From positions 372,001 to 436,000 of the forward strand of contig NC_050734.1 in NCBI RefSeq assembly GCF_014133895.1: a stretch of 64,000 nucleotides of DNA, written 5' to 3'. Below, in pieces: positions 36,746-47,038 of the stretch. Both the position numbers and the translations under genes were made by a program. The notes under the pieces were generated by a model that was not told where the DNA came from, made no database searches, and saw only the letters and a list, made by a program, of their open reading frames with translations. The stretch comes from Torulaspora globosa (lineage: Eukaryota; Ascomycota; Saccharomycetes; Saccharomycetales; Saccharomycetaceae). Numbering within the stretch: position 1 is the first letter of the stretch; the number at the start of each line of letters is the position of its first letter.

Positions 36746-38719
36746 CTATGCCTGGCCCAAAGTGATCAATCTTGTTCTTCTTTTCGATACAGTGTTGTCC
36801 TGTCCGCTGGACTGTGGCTCGCCAGTAAGACCATCTCTCAGGAGGGCTTCTATATCGTGTTCACTGCATAGCGGTAGCTCTCCGTTGTATATGAAGTAGT
36901 CACTGGTAATGCGAGTTTCGCAAAGGAAACAAGTGAGACAGTGAACATGGAACCTCTCTGTTCTATCGTTTTCGAGACACTCTCCCTCGATGAAGCCTTG
37001 GCAGACTTGACAAATGCTGCCATTCCTTTCGTGATAGTGTTGCTGGCAGTATGGCTGATCGTCTAAGATATAGCAGGGCATTTTTTTGTTGAATTTGACA
37101 TTGCAAGTTAGGCACCTGAAACAGTCGCGATGCCATTGACCAGAGAGTTCGTTTGCTCTTTTTGAAAAAATTCCCCTGCTGTGGACCTCCTCGCCACATG
37201 CCCTGCATGGTCCCTCGCCTGGAGGAAACTTATGGATTGGCTGCTCCTCTGATAAAGTATCAGCTGCAGCGTCGACGAGAGGTTCGTTCAAGTTATCTGG
37301 ACCAAGTGGCTCCTTCGATGGTACGGGATGCGTTACATCTTTCGAGTTTTCTATGGTTTCTTTGTGCGAGAGCTGTGAGCGTTCAATTACTATCTGGGGA
37401 CGATCCTGAAGCTGCCCGAAGCCATCATTCTGAGCCGGTCTAAACTTATAGATCACGGGAGAGTCTCCGGTTCTGTAAGGATTCACGCCTTCTTCTTCGA
37501 GAGTCAATGATTGAGGAATGATATCGTAGTTGTCACCGGGGGATTGTGATAAGTAGGCACTTGACTTTTTGAAGCGCGACGATGTATTGGAGCAAGATCT
37601 CGACCTATCAACGGACAAGGAACGCACGTCGAGCTGACTTCCTGCCGACGAGTTGGCAGCGGTGCCCGCTAATATTGCAGTGTCCAACTGTGCGTTTTTT
37701 GTGTAGGATACATCATCTAGTTGAGCCAGCAATTCTCTCACTTGCGAGCTCGTCGCCGTCTGGGGCGTCTCCACATCCCTCGAGAGTATCGAGAGCGGCC
37801 TTTTCTCTTGAGGGCGATCTACGTTTCCGGAATCGCTGTCTAAGACTCTCATGCCATACTTTGGTTGAGCCGATTTGTCGCCAAACAATTGGGGTGATAC
37901 TTTATCTGCCATATGCAGTCCTTCACTAAAGCGCGTTTTAACAGTAAGAGCAGGCAAAGAGCTGTCTCCTTCGAATCGCTGGGCGTTATCATCCTGCTGC
38001 AGCGACAGCAAACCGGTATGCAGTTCGGATGAGGGCTCAAAATTCAAACTCTCAACTGTGGAATAGACCGTTCCGCGGCTGGCATCAATTTGAGTGTTAT
38101 GGCCCATGCTCTCTCGCTTCACGGAGTCTGCCATCGATTCTCTACTTGCCACACTCGGTGTGGTTTTAGTGTATCCGACAATACCCGTACCATTCGATGC
38201 ATCATTCTGAGTAAGTTTCATAAAACTTTTCTCGATCGGATCTAACTCGTTCTCAGATTTGCTCGATTCTTTGCCAGCATAGAGCGGCGCATTTGAGGGT
38301 GTACTGGACCTTAGCGACGGGGTGCTGTTCGACTGCATTTTTTGTACAAATCTACTAGACGGTATGCGGCTATTCGATGTTGGTTTTGTCGAGCTGAACT
38401 GCCTGGAGCCCCCATCTGGCTGGCTTTGGCGAACGGCAGGGTAGTGATATCGGGGAATAGGTTCATTCTGGGCCGTGGTTGCCATCTGTCCCCGTATTCC
38501 CGCAGAGTTTGCACGATGCTGGCCCGAAGACCAGGGTTCCGCTGACGGTAAGCTCGGTCCCACTGCTTTTCTCTGATCTCTCTCGGCCAGCTCCCCGTTA
38601 TTCTCATTGTCCGGTATCAGAGAGCCGAAATTAACCTCGAAACCCGCTCTTTCTAGCGCAGTGCGATACCGCACTTTTGGATTGAGAGTGGGAAACGGAG
38701 AACCATATATATGGTTCAT
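36746..38719 (-). CDS. PXL1: Paxillin-like LIM protein Pxl1
   Basis: The 657 residues compare with 706 in S. cerevisiae (YKR090W). The N-terminus, YGSPFPTLNPKVRYRTALERAGFEV, is the conserved Pxl1 start. A long Ser-rich disordered stretch follows (about 50-500). Two LIM zinc-finger domains are at about 505-622: CRACGEEVHSRG...WHRDCFRCLTC...YCQQHY and CQVCQGFIEGEC...HVHCLTCFLC...CSEHD. All eight ligands per domain can be seen. Pxl1 localises to sites of polarised growth and acts with Rho GTPases and Cdc42. It is divergent from TGL4. Confidence 0.94.
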   Translation of the reverse strand: MNHIYGSPFPTLNPKVRYRTALERAGFEVNFGSLIPDNENNGELAERDQRKAVGPSLPSAEPWSSGQHRANSAGIRGQMATTAQNEPIPRYHYPAVRQSQPDGGSRQFSSTKPTSNSRIPSSRFVQKMQSNSTPSLRSSTPSNAPLYAGKESSKSENELDPIEKSFMKLTQNDASNGTGIVGYTKTTPSVASRESMADSVKRESMGHNTQIDASRGTVYSTVESLNFEPSSELHTGLLSLQQDDNAQRFEGDSSLPALTVKTRFSEGLHMADKVSPQLFGDKSAQPKYGMRVLDSDSGNVDRPQEKRPLSILSRDVETPQTATSSQVRELLAQLDDVSYTKNAQLDTAILAGTAANSSAGSQLDVRSLSVDRSRSCSNTSSRFKKSSAYLSQSPGDNYDIIPQSLTLEEEGVNPYRTGDSPVIYKFRPAQNDGFGQLQDRPQIVIERSQLSHKETIENSKDVTHPVPSKEPLGPDNLNEPLVDAAADTLSEEQPIHKFPPGEGPCRACGEEVHSRGIFSKRANELSGQWHRDCFRCLTCNVKFNKKMPCYILDDQPYCQQHYHERNGSICQVCQGFIEGECLENDRTERFHVHCLTCFLCETRITSDYFIYNGELPLCSEHDIEALLRDGLTGEPQSSGQDNTVSKRRTRLITLGQA

Positions 38720-39125
38720 GGTGATACTAACTATGAAAAGTCCACGGAATCTCTAACCTCCTGCTATCAAACCTGTGAAAAAAAATTTTTTGAAAGCAAA
38801 CCAGATAATCCAAGCTTCTGAAGAGCCCCACAACCGGAATAGACAGCTCAATGGTCCCAATAGCCTTCGATTCACCGATGAGTTGCGATGCTCTTCAAGC
38901 TATGTCAAATCTCTTCAAGACGCGAAACGTTCAAATTTCCAGGCGCGTTGTACGACACAACCGATCGGTTGTTACCCGGCCGGATTTTTGTAATCGCCCA
39001 GGTAGAGATGGCTCATTTAATGAGATCAAGCCTTAGGTTGTGGTTAACAGGCGATGAAGAGGCCAGGAGGAGAGGTTTTCCGGGTCGGTAGATAGGCTCT
39101 TTCTCCCTACTGGTTAGGAGCGACT
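38720..39125. promoter_or_regulatory. Divergent promoter region PXL1/TGL4
   Basis: This 406-bp gap contains ACGCGAAA at 38920-38927, a hybrid of the MCB and SCB cores, about midway between the two ATGs. Short open frames on the plus strand look random. Confidence 0.45.
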
Positions 39126-41855
39126 ATGGAGGGCAATCTTGCTTTGCAACACCGGCCTTTGGCAGTGACTCAGCATCTCATAGAAAAGTACTACGAGCAC
39201 ATTCATAATGGTACATCGGCTGCGGACAGAAATAAGGGTCGAAGACGGATATGTGACGGTGGGGATATGGTTGAAAGGCGATACGAGCTCAATCGACAGG
39301 GAGGGAAGTATTTGACTGACGTACAGCATAAGAGCGGTATCTCCTTTGGAGCGTATGATATGGAGTATGAAGAGGCAGTTTCAACAGATGAGGAGTTGAA
39401 TGACGAGTTAGATGACGAGGAAGAAGAAGTGGAAGAAGAAGAGCGTGTTTCATTTTTCCCCAAATGCAAAGCATTCATATACAGTCTTTTTGTCGGAGAT
39501 TATGAGAAGGATCTGCTTATTGAGAAGATCCTCGCCACTAAGCAGCATGCCATGTCGTACGAAGAATGGAGCTATGCGGGACTCAGACTGGATGAACTGA
39601 CTGACAAAACAAAGTGGAAGCAAAAGGTCGAATCGAATTTGTATGACTACAGGTTGATCCGAGAGTTAACGACGAAGCTGCGTGAAAAGAGACTTGCAGA
39701 GGACTATTCTGGATTACTGTATACTATAAGGACGAGCTGGGTCAGGAACCTAGGCAATATGGGAAATGTTAATTTGTACCGACACTCGCATGTGGGTACC
39801 AAATTTCTCACAGACGAATATCTGAACGAGTCCCGACTGGCCATAGATGCTCTGCTACATCAATCCGAGTTAGATGATGGATACCTTCTCGGAATACTTC
39901 AACAAACTAGGCGTAACATAGGTCGAACCGCGCTGGTTTTGAGCGGCGGAGGAACGTTCGGCTTGTTTCATATCGGAGTATTATCAACGTTGTTCGAGCT
40001 TGATTTGTTGCCAAGAGTCATCAGCGGAAGTAGCGCAGGCGCTATAGTGGCCAGTATTCTTTCGGTCCATCATAAGGATGAAATTCCGCAACTACTAGAG
40101 CGGGTGCTGGACACCGAATTCAACATATTTAAGGATGACAAACAAAAGAGTGAAAGCGAGAACTTCCTTATCAAAATCTCAAGGTTCTTGAAGAACGGGA
40201 CTTGGTTTGACAATAAAAATCTGGTGAACACCATGGTTTCCTTTCTAGGTGACTTGACCTTTCGGGAAGCCTACAATAGGACTGGCAAAATTCTTAATAT
40301 CACGGTATCCCCCGCGTCTCTATTCGAGCAACCACGCCTGTTGAACAATCTTACGGCGCCAAATGTTCTGATATGGTCAGCAGTATGTGCGTCATGTTCT
40401 TTGCCTGGCATCTTCCCATCAAGTCCGTTGTATGAAAAGGATCCCCAAACGGGTGAGAAGAGAGAATGGAGCGGCAGTGCATCTGTCAAATTCGTTGACG
40501 GGTCTGTGGATAACGATCTACCGATATCGAGGTTATCGGAGATGTTTAATGTGGATCACATCATCGCCTGTCAAGTTAATGTTCATGTTTTCCCGTTTCT
40601 GAAACTCTCGTTGTCCTGTGTCGGTGGTGATATTGAAGATGAATTTAGTGCTCGCTTGAAGCAAAATCTGACAAATGTTTACAACTTCATGGCTAATGAA
40701 GCCATCCATATCTTGGAGTTGGCCTGCGAGCTGGGAGTAGCTAAGAATGCTCTCACAAAAATGAGGTCTGTCTTATCACAGCAATACTCCGGTGACATTA
40801 CAATTTTACCTGATATGAAAATGCTTTTTCGCTTGAACGAACTGTTGGCGAACCCTTCAAGAGAATTCCTGCTTCGGGAAACGACAAACGGCGCTCGTGC
40901 GACTTGGCCTAAAGTTTCTATCATTCAGAATCATTGTGGCCAAGAGTTTGCTCTGGACAAAGCCATTACTTATTTGAAGGGTAGAATTATTGGTTCATCT
41001 TCGATAAGGAACCCTTTGCAGTTTGTTGATATGCCGGTAGGCCTCATCAAAACTCAAGGCCCTAAGGATAACGTAGGGGACAAAGAGGAAGGTAATATCA
41101 TAACATCTTTGGACGATAATTTGTTTGAATCCGAATCAATCAATTCACTCTTACTTCTCAGGGAGGATGCTGCTGATAACAAACGTGATTATACCGGTAA
41201 GTTTAGTTTGCCATTGTATGAAACTCCAAGAAGTGTAAGACATCAACGCCGGAAATCCGAGACCAATGCCCGCTCAAGACAGTCGAGTAATTCTGTTTCT
41301 TTTCCAGTTTCTTCCTCGTCTACACGGATTCAGAGGGGTACCACTAAAGCATTTCCGAATCCACCTCGTTTATCTAAAAAGCTCAGCACCGGCCACATCT
41401 ATTTGCAAATGCCACCCAGAGGAGAACTGAAGAAGCTCTCTGACAGAAGGGATTCCTTTGTGGCGATCAACACTAACGATGCTCCACCGCAGTCCGCTCC
41501 CGGTGGAGTCGATCTGCGGGCTAAAAACACTTCACCGAGGAGCGTGAGGCAGCGCTCGAAGCGCAACAGAAAGAGAAGAAGCAACATCTTGTCCACAGCG
41601 GGTTCCGAAGAAGAAGAGGCCTCAGGAATTTTCGCTGGGAGTCCCAATGACCAGCGAGAGAAAAAAGCTTACGCATTCCGTTCAAGACAAAACAGCATGA
41701 ACGATAATAGCCTTAAGAGGCTGTCAGCTTCAAGTGGCGGTCCGTCACCAAAATCACACAAGGTTTTAACTCTAAAAGACGACACTACAAACAAAATCGA
41801 ACTCCTCGATAAGAGCTCAACAAAGACGGCTACACCTTCTTCCGAAGAGTTATGA
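39126..41855 (+). CDS. TGL4/TGL5: Patatin-like triacylglycerol lipase Tgl4/Tgl5
   Basis: The 909 residues compare with 910 in S. cerevisiae Tgl4. A tract of about 20 acidic residues lies at about 78-103. The patatin domain (about 273-475) has the oxyanion loop GGGTFGLFH, the nucleophile elbow GSSAG with S303, and the dyad partner D458 in VDGS. A flanking DUF3336-like region precedes it (about 115-265; WVRNLGNMGNVNLYRHSHVGT). The tail (about 690-909) is disordered, basic and Ser-rich with several S/T-P sites. In S. cerevisiae Tgl4 acts on lipid droplets and is activated by Cdk1 to supply membrane lipids at bud growth; it also has acyltransferase and phospholipase activity. One gene stands for TGL4 (YKR089C) and TGL5 (YOR081C). 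Confidence 0.94.
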   Translation: MEGNLALQHRPLAVTQHLIEKYYEHIHNGTSAADRNKGRRRICDGGDMVERRYELNRQGGKYLTDVQHKSGISFGAYDMEYEEAVSTDEELNDELDDEEEEVEEEERVSFFPKCKAFIYSLFVGDYEKDLLIEKILATKQHAMSYEEWSYAGLRLDELTDKTKWKQKVESNLYDYRLIRELTTKLREKRLAEDYSGLLYTIRTSWVRNLGNMGNVNLYRHSHVGTKFLTDEYLNESRLAIDALLHQSELDDGYLLGILQQTRRNIGRTALVLSGGGTFGLFHIGVLSTLFELDLLPRVISGSSAGAIVASILSVHHKDEIPQLLERVLDTEFNIFKDDKQKSESENFLIKISRFLKNGTWFDNKNLVNTMVSFLGDLTFREAYNRTGKILNITVSPASLFEQPRLLNNLTAPNVLIWSAVCASCSLPGIFPSSPLYEKDPQTGEKREWSGSASVKFVDGSVDNDLPISRLSEMFNVDHIIACQVNVHVFPFLKLSLSCVGGDIEDEFSARLKQNLTNVYNFMANEAIHILELACELGVAKNALTKMRSVLSQQYSGDITILPDMKMLFRLNELLANPSREFLLRETTNGARATWPKVSIIQNHCGQEFALDKAITYLKGRIIGSSSIRNPLQFVDMPVGLIKTQGPKDNVGDKEEGNIITSLDDNLFESESINSLLLLREDAADNKRDYTGKFSLPLYETPRSVRHQRRKSETNARSRQSSNSVSFPVSSSSTRIQRGTTKAFPNPPRLSKKLSTGHIYLQMPPRGELKKLSDRRDSFVAINTNDAPPQSAPGGVDLRAKNTSPRSVRQRSKRNRKRRSNILSTAGSEEEEASGIFAGSPNDQREKKAYAFRSRQNSMNDNSLKRLSASSGGPSPKSHKVLTLKDDTTNKIELLDKSSTKTATPSSEEL

Positions 41856-41965
41856 GTGAACTTTTGACAAGAATTGAATTTTCATAGAAATAGAGAGACC
41901 TGATTATTGATAAGTATTTTATGTAGCTTGAAATGTTAATTATTCAACTTTCATTATGCCTTATA

Positions 41966-44077
41966 TTACGACTTGTATTTTAGAGAGTTGACGCCAAATC
42001 GTCTCCAGGTTTCTCTTTCAAAAATGCAGTCAACTTTTTGGACAAGCGATTTGTTTTCCAGCAGCTTAACGGTTATATGGGAGATGGAGGGACATCCGTC
42101 GATGTTCAAATACTCTAAGGGAGCGGACCTTATCTCCTTGAGGGCCGTCAGGAACTCGAATAATGATACTCCCGTTATTGATGGATTTAGCGATAAGTCT
42201 AAGTTCTTTAAGTTCTCTAAGTTGCCAACTTCTTCAGTGAAAAGCTTCATAGTGTCATCGTTCAAGGCACCCAACTGAGGTAATAGTAAGGACTCAAGAT
42301 ATGGGACAGATATTAGAAAATGATATGGCGATAGCACACAGCAATCAGTTGAACTCTGGGTTCGCTGCAGCTTGATAAAGGGACAATCTCCAAGGTTGAA
42401 GATTCTAATGTTGTTAGGTTGCAAATGGGATAATAGTCTTGATATGCCTAAGCCGCTTATGGAAGAACCCATTAGATCTACTTCTCGTAAGTGTTGCAGG
42501 TTATCACGGTAAAAATAGCCATCTGATGTCTCCTCCAGATCAGTTCTTCGAGAAATACAGTCCTCTCTAAAAGTCAACTTTTCCAGCCTTCTACTTAAAG
42601 GATAGTCTCGCAGAACCCGCATAAAAACCATTAGGCTTGCGCCCTTATTATTTTCAAACCATATTTCCCTAAGATGACCAAAATTTGCTAACCAATCGAA
42701 CTGATTTGCTTCTGACGAAAATGTAACACCAGTAATCGACAACCTGGATAACTGGTTGGCGGGAAAATGCGTCACAAGTGTTAAAAAGGGAAATCCCCGA
42801 ACCTTGCTTTGGTCGCATGTCAAGCTGAAGGACTCAAGGTTCTCAGCCCAAGTCGGGAGCATTCGAGGTTCAATGAAGCTTGTAGATCTCTGCAGTCCAC
42901 TATCAACGGGAACCACAGAGCTATCAACCAGAACTTCCAGTCGCCTTAGGTTCTTACACTGTGACAACATCTCTATCTCGTAAGGTTTACCTGCTCTGAA
43001 ACTTAAGACCAATGAGAGATCTTTCAGCTCCCTGCAAATGTCGGTATTCGAACGCATCAGTTGGGCTAAATGAGATGTCGTACAATTCGGTACCGACAGG
43101 ATGAGTCTTTGGAAGCGGAAATTCGATAACCTGGAGAAAATAGCTTCCACAGACTTAAGTTCTTCTTTGGCGTACTTTGGCGAAAACTTGAACGTTTCCA
43201 AGGAACCTCCCATCGACGGTTGTTCCAAGATCTTGTACAGGCGAAGCATGAAATTACAACAAGTAGTGAGCTGCTGGTAGGAACATGAATTCAGTAGAAA
43301 CCTTTGGAACAATTGTGGGAACTCTAGCAAGCTTTTTCTCCACGATTTGCACACTAATGTCACTCGAAATAGCTCTTTTGCAGTAAAACCATCGAAAATA
43401 ATGGGATATAGCTCGGGAGGCATCATGTATAAAAGATCATTTCGACTACCGGTTAGACTGGCAACTTCTGGCGTTCCCGTTCGGGATCTTTTGACATGCT
43501 GTTTCCGTTCCTCGATGGGGTCAATTAGATGCTTTTTCTCCGACGACTGTAACTTCTCGCCTGCCTTCCGAGGATCTAATCTTGTCTTGACGTTATTCTT
43601 CTGTTGCTGAGCTATATCTACAAGTCTCTTGGAGATTTGCCAGGCAAATCTTTCGTGAGCTTCTCTAGCTTTCCTCAGCCCCTGAACATAGACGTTGTAT
43701 GCCTCTTTATCCTTCGATTGCTTCTGCAGTATCTTGCCAAGTCTAATATAACATTTCAGATTGTATGGGTCGGCATCAACCATCAGCTGAGCACACTTGA
43801 GTGCTCTCTTCAAATCGTTTAATTTCTCATATGTCGCAGCTAGATTGTCCAGCAGCCGCACATACATAGGATGGTAAACCTTGCAATGCTTATTGGGCTC
43901 AGGAACGGTGTATCTTGCCAATCCCTGCCTTTCACGTAGCATAATCAACTCCTTTTCGTCGTACGACCTTGCCAAGTCCAATGCCTTACGGAACAACTCC
44001 TTTGCCTTCTCGTAACTTTCATTCCTAAAGTAGGTGGTTCCCAGGTCCAATGCCTTATCTATTACAGTCTCCTCCAT
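41966..44077 (-). CDS. DIA2: F-box/TPR/LRR protein Dia2 (SCF subunit)
   Basis: I chose the ATG at 44077 (703 residues; 732 in S. cerevisiae YOR080W), since the frame upstream has no ATG. Residues 1-140 form tandem TPR helices (YEKAKELFRKALDLA, YEKLNDLKRALKCAQ). A basic linker (about 160-205) may carry nuclear localisation. The F-box is at about 215-257 (MMPPELYPIIFDGFTAKELFRVTLVCKSW). The rest is leucine-rich repeats ending VDCIFERETWRRFGVNS as in Dia2. SCF-Dia2 ubiquitinates Mcm7 to unload CMC helicase at the end of replication and targets Ctf4/Mrc1-linked forks. It is divergent from ATX2. Confidence 0.94.
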   Translation of the reverse strand: MEETVIDKALDLGTTYFRNESYEKAKELFRKALDLARSYDEKELIMLRERQGLARYTVPEPNKHCKVYHPMYVRLLDNLAATYEKLNDLKRALKCAQLMVDADPYNLKCYIRLGKILQKQSKDKEAYNVYVQGLRKAREAHERFAWQISKRLVDIAQQQKNNVKTRLDPRKAGEKLQSSEKKHLIDPIEERKQHVKRSRTGTPEVASLTGSRNDLLYMMPPELYPIIFDGFTAKELFRVTLVCKSWRKSLLEFPQLFQRFLLNSCSYQQLTTCCNFMLRLYKILEQPSMGGSLETFKFSPKYAKEELKSVEAIFSRLSNFRFQRLILSVPNCTTSHLAQLMRSNTDICRELKDLSLVLSFRAGKPYEIEMLSQCKNLRRLEVLVDSSVVPVDSGLQRSTSFIEPRMLPTWAENLESFSLTCDQSKVRGFPFLTLVTHFPANQLSRLSITGVTFSSEANQFDWLANFGHLREIWFENNKGASLMVFMRVLRDYPLSRRLEKLTFREDCISRRTDLEETSDGYFYRDNLQHLREVDLMGSSISGLGISRLLSHLQPNNIRIFNLGDCPFIKLQRTQSSTDCCVLSPYHFLISVPYLESLLLPQLGALNDDTMKLFTEEVGNLENLKNLDLSLNPSITGVSLFEFLTALKEIRSAPLEYLNIDGCPSISHITVKLLENKSLVQKVDCIFERETWRRFGVNSLKYKS

Positions 44078-44236
44078 ATCTAAACCATAGTGACCCTTCA
44101 CCAGCTTTGTAGATCAACTCTGTTCCTATAAGACTGGATCATAACCTCAACAGCCTGTTGTCGCGCAGTGTTAAAACCTTGGACACTTATTAAAGCAGGT
44201 GCTAGCGGCTTAGGATAGACCAGGGATTATCAGAAT

Positions 44237-45271
44237 ATGGCCGTAGGCTTGGTAGGAGTGCTGTTGCTGGCATCTTTCCTGCTTGTGGCTACGTTTACCA
44301 TTGGCTGGTTGCCAACACAGTACGTGAGCCGTGGTGTGGCTAGTTCGGACCAGTACATCGCTATCCTATCTCGATTTGGAGTTGGGATGCTGCTGGGGAC
44401 ATCATTTACACTGGTGATTCCCGAAGGTGTTGATGCTTGCTTGCAGCACAATGGTAATGTCGGGATCAACTTACTTATTGGGTTTATGGTGGTATATATA
44501 CTGGACCGTGTTGTCCAGATGGTGATGGGGGCCTCCACCGGGTTTGAAGTATTGCAAAACGGGACTCCGGGGTTGGAAAGTTTCAAAGATCTGTTGCGAA
44601 ATCCCAAACGAGTGTTTCTCGCGGTCCTGAAGAACAACGTTGTATTTGCGCTGGTGATACACGGTCTCTCAGACGGAATTGCCTTGGGAACCACGGTAAA
44701 TAACGAGTCACTTTTGATCGTGGTGCTTATTGCCATCATAATCCACAAGATACCGGCAGTTCTGTCGTTAACGAGTATAATGATATCGAAACAGCGCCTA
44801 CCGAGATGGGAAGTCCTTTCGAACCTGTTTATCTTTGCGTTGTCGACACCTTTGGGTTACGTTGTGGTATCTGTGTTCAATCTGAGACATTCTGAAGCTA
44901 TTGATTGGATAGGTGGTAACTTGCTGCTCATGAGTGGGGGTAGTCTCTTATATGCGTCCTTCACAGCATTCACGGGCGGCGATTCCCACGACCATATGCA
45001 ATTAGAAGAGAGCGTCGAAGGCGGTTACCTTAGAGAAGGTAGTGCTTTTGTATTAGTCGACGCCAATCAGCCGTCGGCTTCTGAAAATGCTACCACTAAT
45101 GATACTCACAAGAACAATAATTTAGACACATCCGCCAAAAATGTCACTCTAATGACACCTCCTCCTCAAACATCTAAAATGGCCGCCGAAATGTCGCCAT
45201 CGCGAGAGCTAATATACGTACTGCTAGGGGTCGCAGTGCCGACTTTAATCTCATTCACCATCTCCGATTGA
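44237..45271 (+). CDS. ATX2: Golgi manganese transporter Atx2 (ZIP family)
   Basis: The 344 residues compare with 313 in S. cerevisiae (YOR079C). About eight hydrophobic segments are visible, beginning with the signal-anchor-like [17 protein letters not shown]. The ZIP metal-site helices are [13 protein letters not shown] (about 141-153) and [15 protein letters not shown] (about 165-180). A hydrophilic cytosolic loop at about 255-315 carries acidic and Ser/Thr residues. In S. cerevisiae Atx2 sits in Golgi-like membranes and raises cytosolic manganese; its overexpression suppresses loss of SOD1. It converges with BUD21, 79 bp between the stops. Confidence 0.92.
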   Translation: MAVGLVGVLLLASFLLVATFTIGWLPTQYVSRGVASSDQYIAILSRFGVGMLLGTSFTLVIPEGVDACLQHNGNVGINLLIGFMVVYILDRVVQMVMGASTGFEVLQNGTPGLESFKDLLRNPKRVFLAVLKNNVVFALVIHGLSDGIALGTTVNNESLLIVVLIAIIIHKIPAVLSLTSIMISKQRLPRWEVLSNLFIFALSTPLGYVVVSVFNLRHSEAIDWIGGNLLLMSGGSLLYASFTAFTGGDSHDHMQLEESVEGGYLREGSAFVLVDANQPSASENATTNDTHKNNNLDTSAKNVTLMTPPPQTSKMAAEMSPSRELIYVLLGVAVPTLISFTISD

Positions 45272-45350
45272 TTCAAAGTTCGCTGGCGCCTTGAGAGGGC
45301 TGTCCGTCCTACACGAGTTCGCGCTTCACAAATACGGAAGTTAATTATAC

Positions 45351-45998
45351 TTACTTTCTCCTGATTGACTTTCTTCTCAACCATTTGTCCTTAGAGTTCA
45401 TGATGGAGGCTTCCTTCTTGGGCGCCATCGATGACATGCTATCTTGATGACTGAGTAAGCTGACGTTGAAAGATCCTCTCTTCACGGTGTTAGCCCTCAG
45501 CTTTTTCAAGGTTTTTTGCTTCTTCTTCTCGAGCTGTTTCTTGACCTCTGCTGTGTACTGTCTATCTGAAATCTCATTAAAGTTGATATGCTTTGGCATC
45601 TGCTCAATAGGCTTTTCCGCCTCCTCCTGCTCCAGCTTATCGAAAAAATCCTCAGGCAGCTCTTCGGGAGACTCTTCATCTGGCTGTAGACTACCTGATT
45701 TAGCTCTATTACCTTTCGTAAGCTGCTGCTCTTTAAACTTGGCATCCGCCTTTCTTCTCTTTTCTTTCAAAACCTGTTTCTCTCTCCGCAGCGCTTCTTC
45801 TCTCTGTTTAAACTGTTCCTCGACCTTGGTCATCCCGCTGGCAAGTCCCTCTTCCTGTGGAGCCTCGTCATCTTCACTATCGCTGCTGTCGCTGACCTGC
45901 CCCATACCCGTCTGACGAGTTTCGACAACTTTTGTGACTTCATCGCTATCTTCGTCGCCAAATTTGACATGTCTACTCTTGCTAGCTGAAACAGACAT
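45351..45998 (-). CDS. BUD21: U3 snoRNP component Bud21/Utp16
   Basis: The 215 residues compare with 214 in S. cerevisiae (YOR078W). The protein is highly charged, with an acidic N-terminal half (SDSEDDEAPQEE) and a long Lys/Arg/Glu helix (about 65-100; EEQFKQREEALRREKQVLKE). A second helix (about 140-160) and a basic end KWLRRKSIRRK follow. It is part of the small-subunit processome for 18S rRNA maturation. There is no enzymatic domain. The position next to ATX2 and RTS2 matches chromosome XV of S. cerevisiae. Confidence 0.9.
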   Translation of the reverse strand: MSVSASKSRHVKFGDEDSDEVTKVVETRQTGMGQVSDSSDSEDDEAPQEEGLASGMTKVEEQFKQREEALRREKQVLKEKRRKADAKFKEQQLTKGNRAKSGSLQPDEESPEELPEDFFDKLEQEEAEKPIEQMPKHINFNEISDRQYTAEVKKQLEKKKQKTLKKLRANTVKRGSFNVSLLSHQDSMSSMAPKKEASIMNSKDKWLRRKSIRRK

Positions 45999-46186
45999 TA
46001 TGGAACCGTGTTGGATCGAGCTGGATCTTGCTATATGCGTTTCTTGTCCAGTCTGATAAGTAATCTCATCTCATCTCAAGCAGCCTCTAGGTGAAATTTT
46101 TTATGAAGATCAACGACAAATGTCTATAGCCTGCTATAAGCATATATATGAAGAGAGCAAGCTCCTTATACTTAGTGGAATGCTGT

Positions 46187-47038
46187 TCAGGCACAGCAGT
46201 AGCCTCCATCCACTATGATGTCGGTACCCGTGGCGTAGGAGGAAGCGTCGGAAGCCAAGTACAGGTAAGCACCGACCATTTCTTTTGGAATAGCGAGGCG
46301 GCCCATTGGGACTAAAGTACACCAGGTATCCACCATCTCTTGAGTCTGACCTGCAGTGAGCGGCGTGGCCACGTACCCTGGAGATACGCTGTTTACACGG
46401 GCGAAACCTGCCCACTCGACAGCCAGCGATTTCGACATATGCAGAACAGCTGCCTTAGCTGCGTTGTAGGCTACCTGGCATTGCGGCACATTAACGATAT
46501 GTGCGGACATCGAGGAAGTGAGAATGAGAGATCCGTGGCCCTGTCTCTTGAAGACACGGCCGATGCTTTTCGCGACGTTGTAGACGCCATCGACGTCAAT
46601 AGCCAGCACTTTACGCCATTCGCTGTCGCACTCCTCGGCGCTCTTTTCGGCGAGATCGAGAAGTGCTCCCTTGTGCCACGGAACACCAGCGTTCGCGACC
46701 ATTATGTCTACCTTGCCCCCAAAGTCTCTTTCGATCCGCTCAACGGTCTCTTGAACCTCCTTACCGTTGGTCAAACAGCATTTGTACGCCCGGACTGTCA
46801 CACCGTACTTTTTCGACAATTCCTCGACTTCGTTAGCGATTTCAGGATTCGAATTGTACCACATAGCAACGTCTGCTCCCGCCTGTGCAAAAGCAATCGC
46901 CACCTCGTAGCCTATCCCACCGGAGGCACCGGTTACTGAGGCAACTTTGCCCCTCAGCGAGAACATATCCAGCACATGCTCCGCTAGTTTAGGTTCCGGC
47001 TGCGGAGTGTTCAATCCCGTTGCTACTGTTCTGCCCAT
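46187..47038 (-). CDS. NADP(H)-dependent short-chain dehydrogenase, sorbose/mannitol-type
   Basis: The ATG at 47038 gives 283 residues. The classical SDR pattern is complete: cofactor motif TGASGGIG (36-43), NAG (116-118), catalytic S178 in SSMSAHIVN, Y191 and K195 in YNAAK, then SVSPGYVATPL. The MWYNSNP after strand 2 fits an NADP-preferring pocket. It most resembles Candida albicans Sou1/Sou2 L-sorbose reductases and fungal NADP mannitol dehydrogenases. S. cerevisiae has no gene here. The C-terminal GTDIIVDGGYCCA is typical of the family. Substrate is inferred, probably a ketose or polyol. A 1.08-kb promoter gap separates it from divergent TVP38. Confidence 0.85.
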   Translation of the reverse strand: MGRTVATGLNTPQPEPKLAEHVLDMFSLRGKVASVTGASGGIGYEVAIAFAQAGADVAMWYNSNPEIANEVEELSKKYGVTVRAYKCCLTNGKEVQETVERIERDFGGKVDIMVANAGVPWHKGALLDLAEKSAEECDSEWRKVLAIDVDGVYNVAKSIGRVFKRQGHGSLILTSSMSAHIVNVPQCQVAYNAAKAAVLHMSKSLAVEWAGFARVNSVSPGYVATPLTAGQTQEMVDTWCTLVPMGRLAIPKEMVGAYLYLASDASSYATGTDIIVDGGYCCA

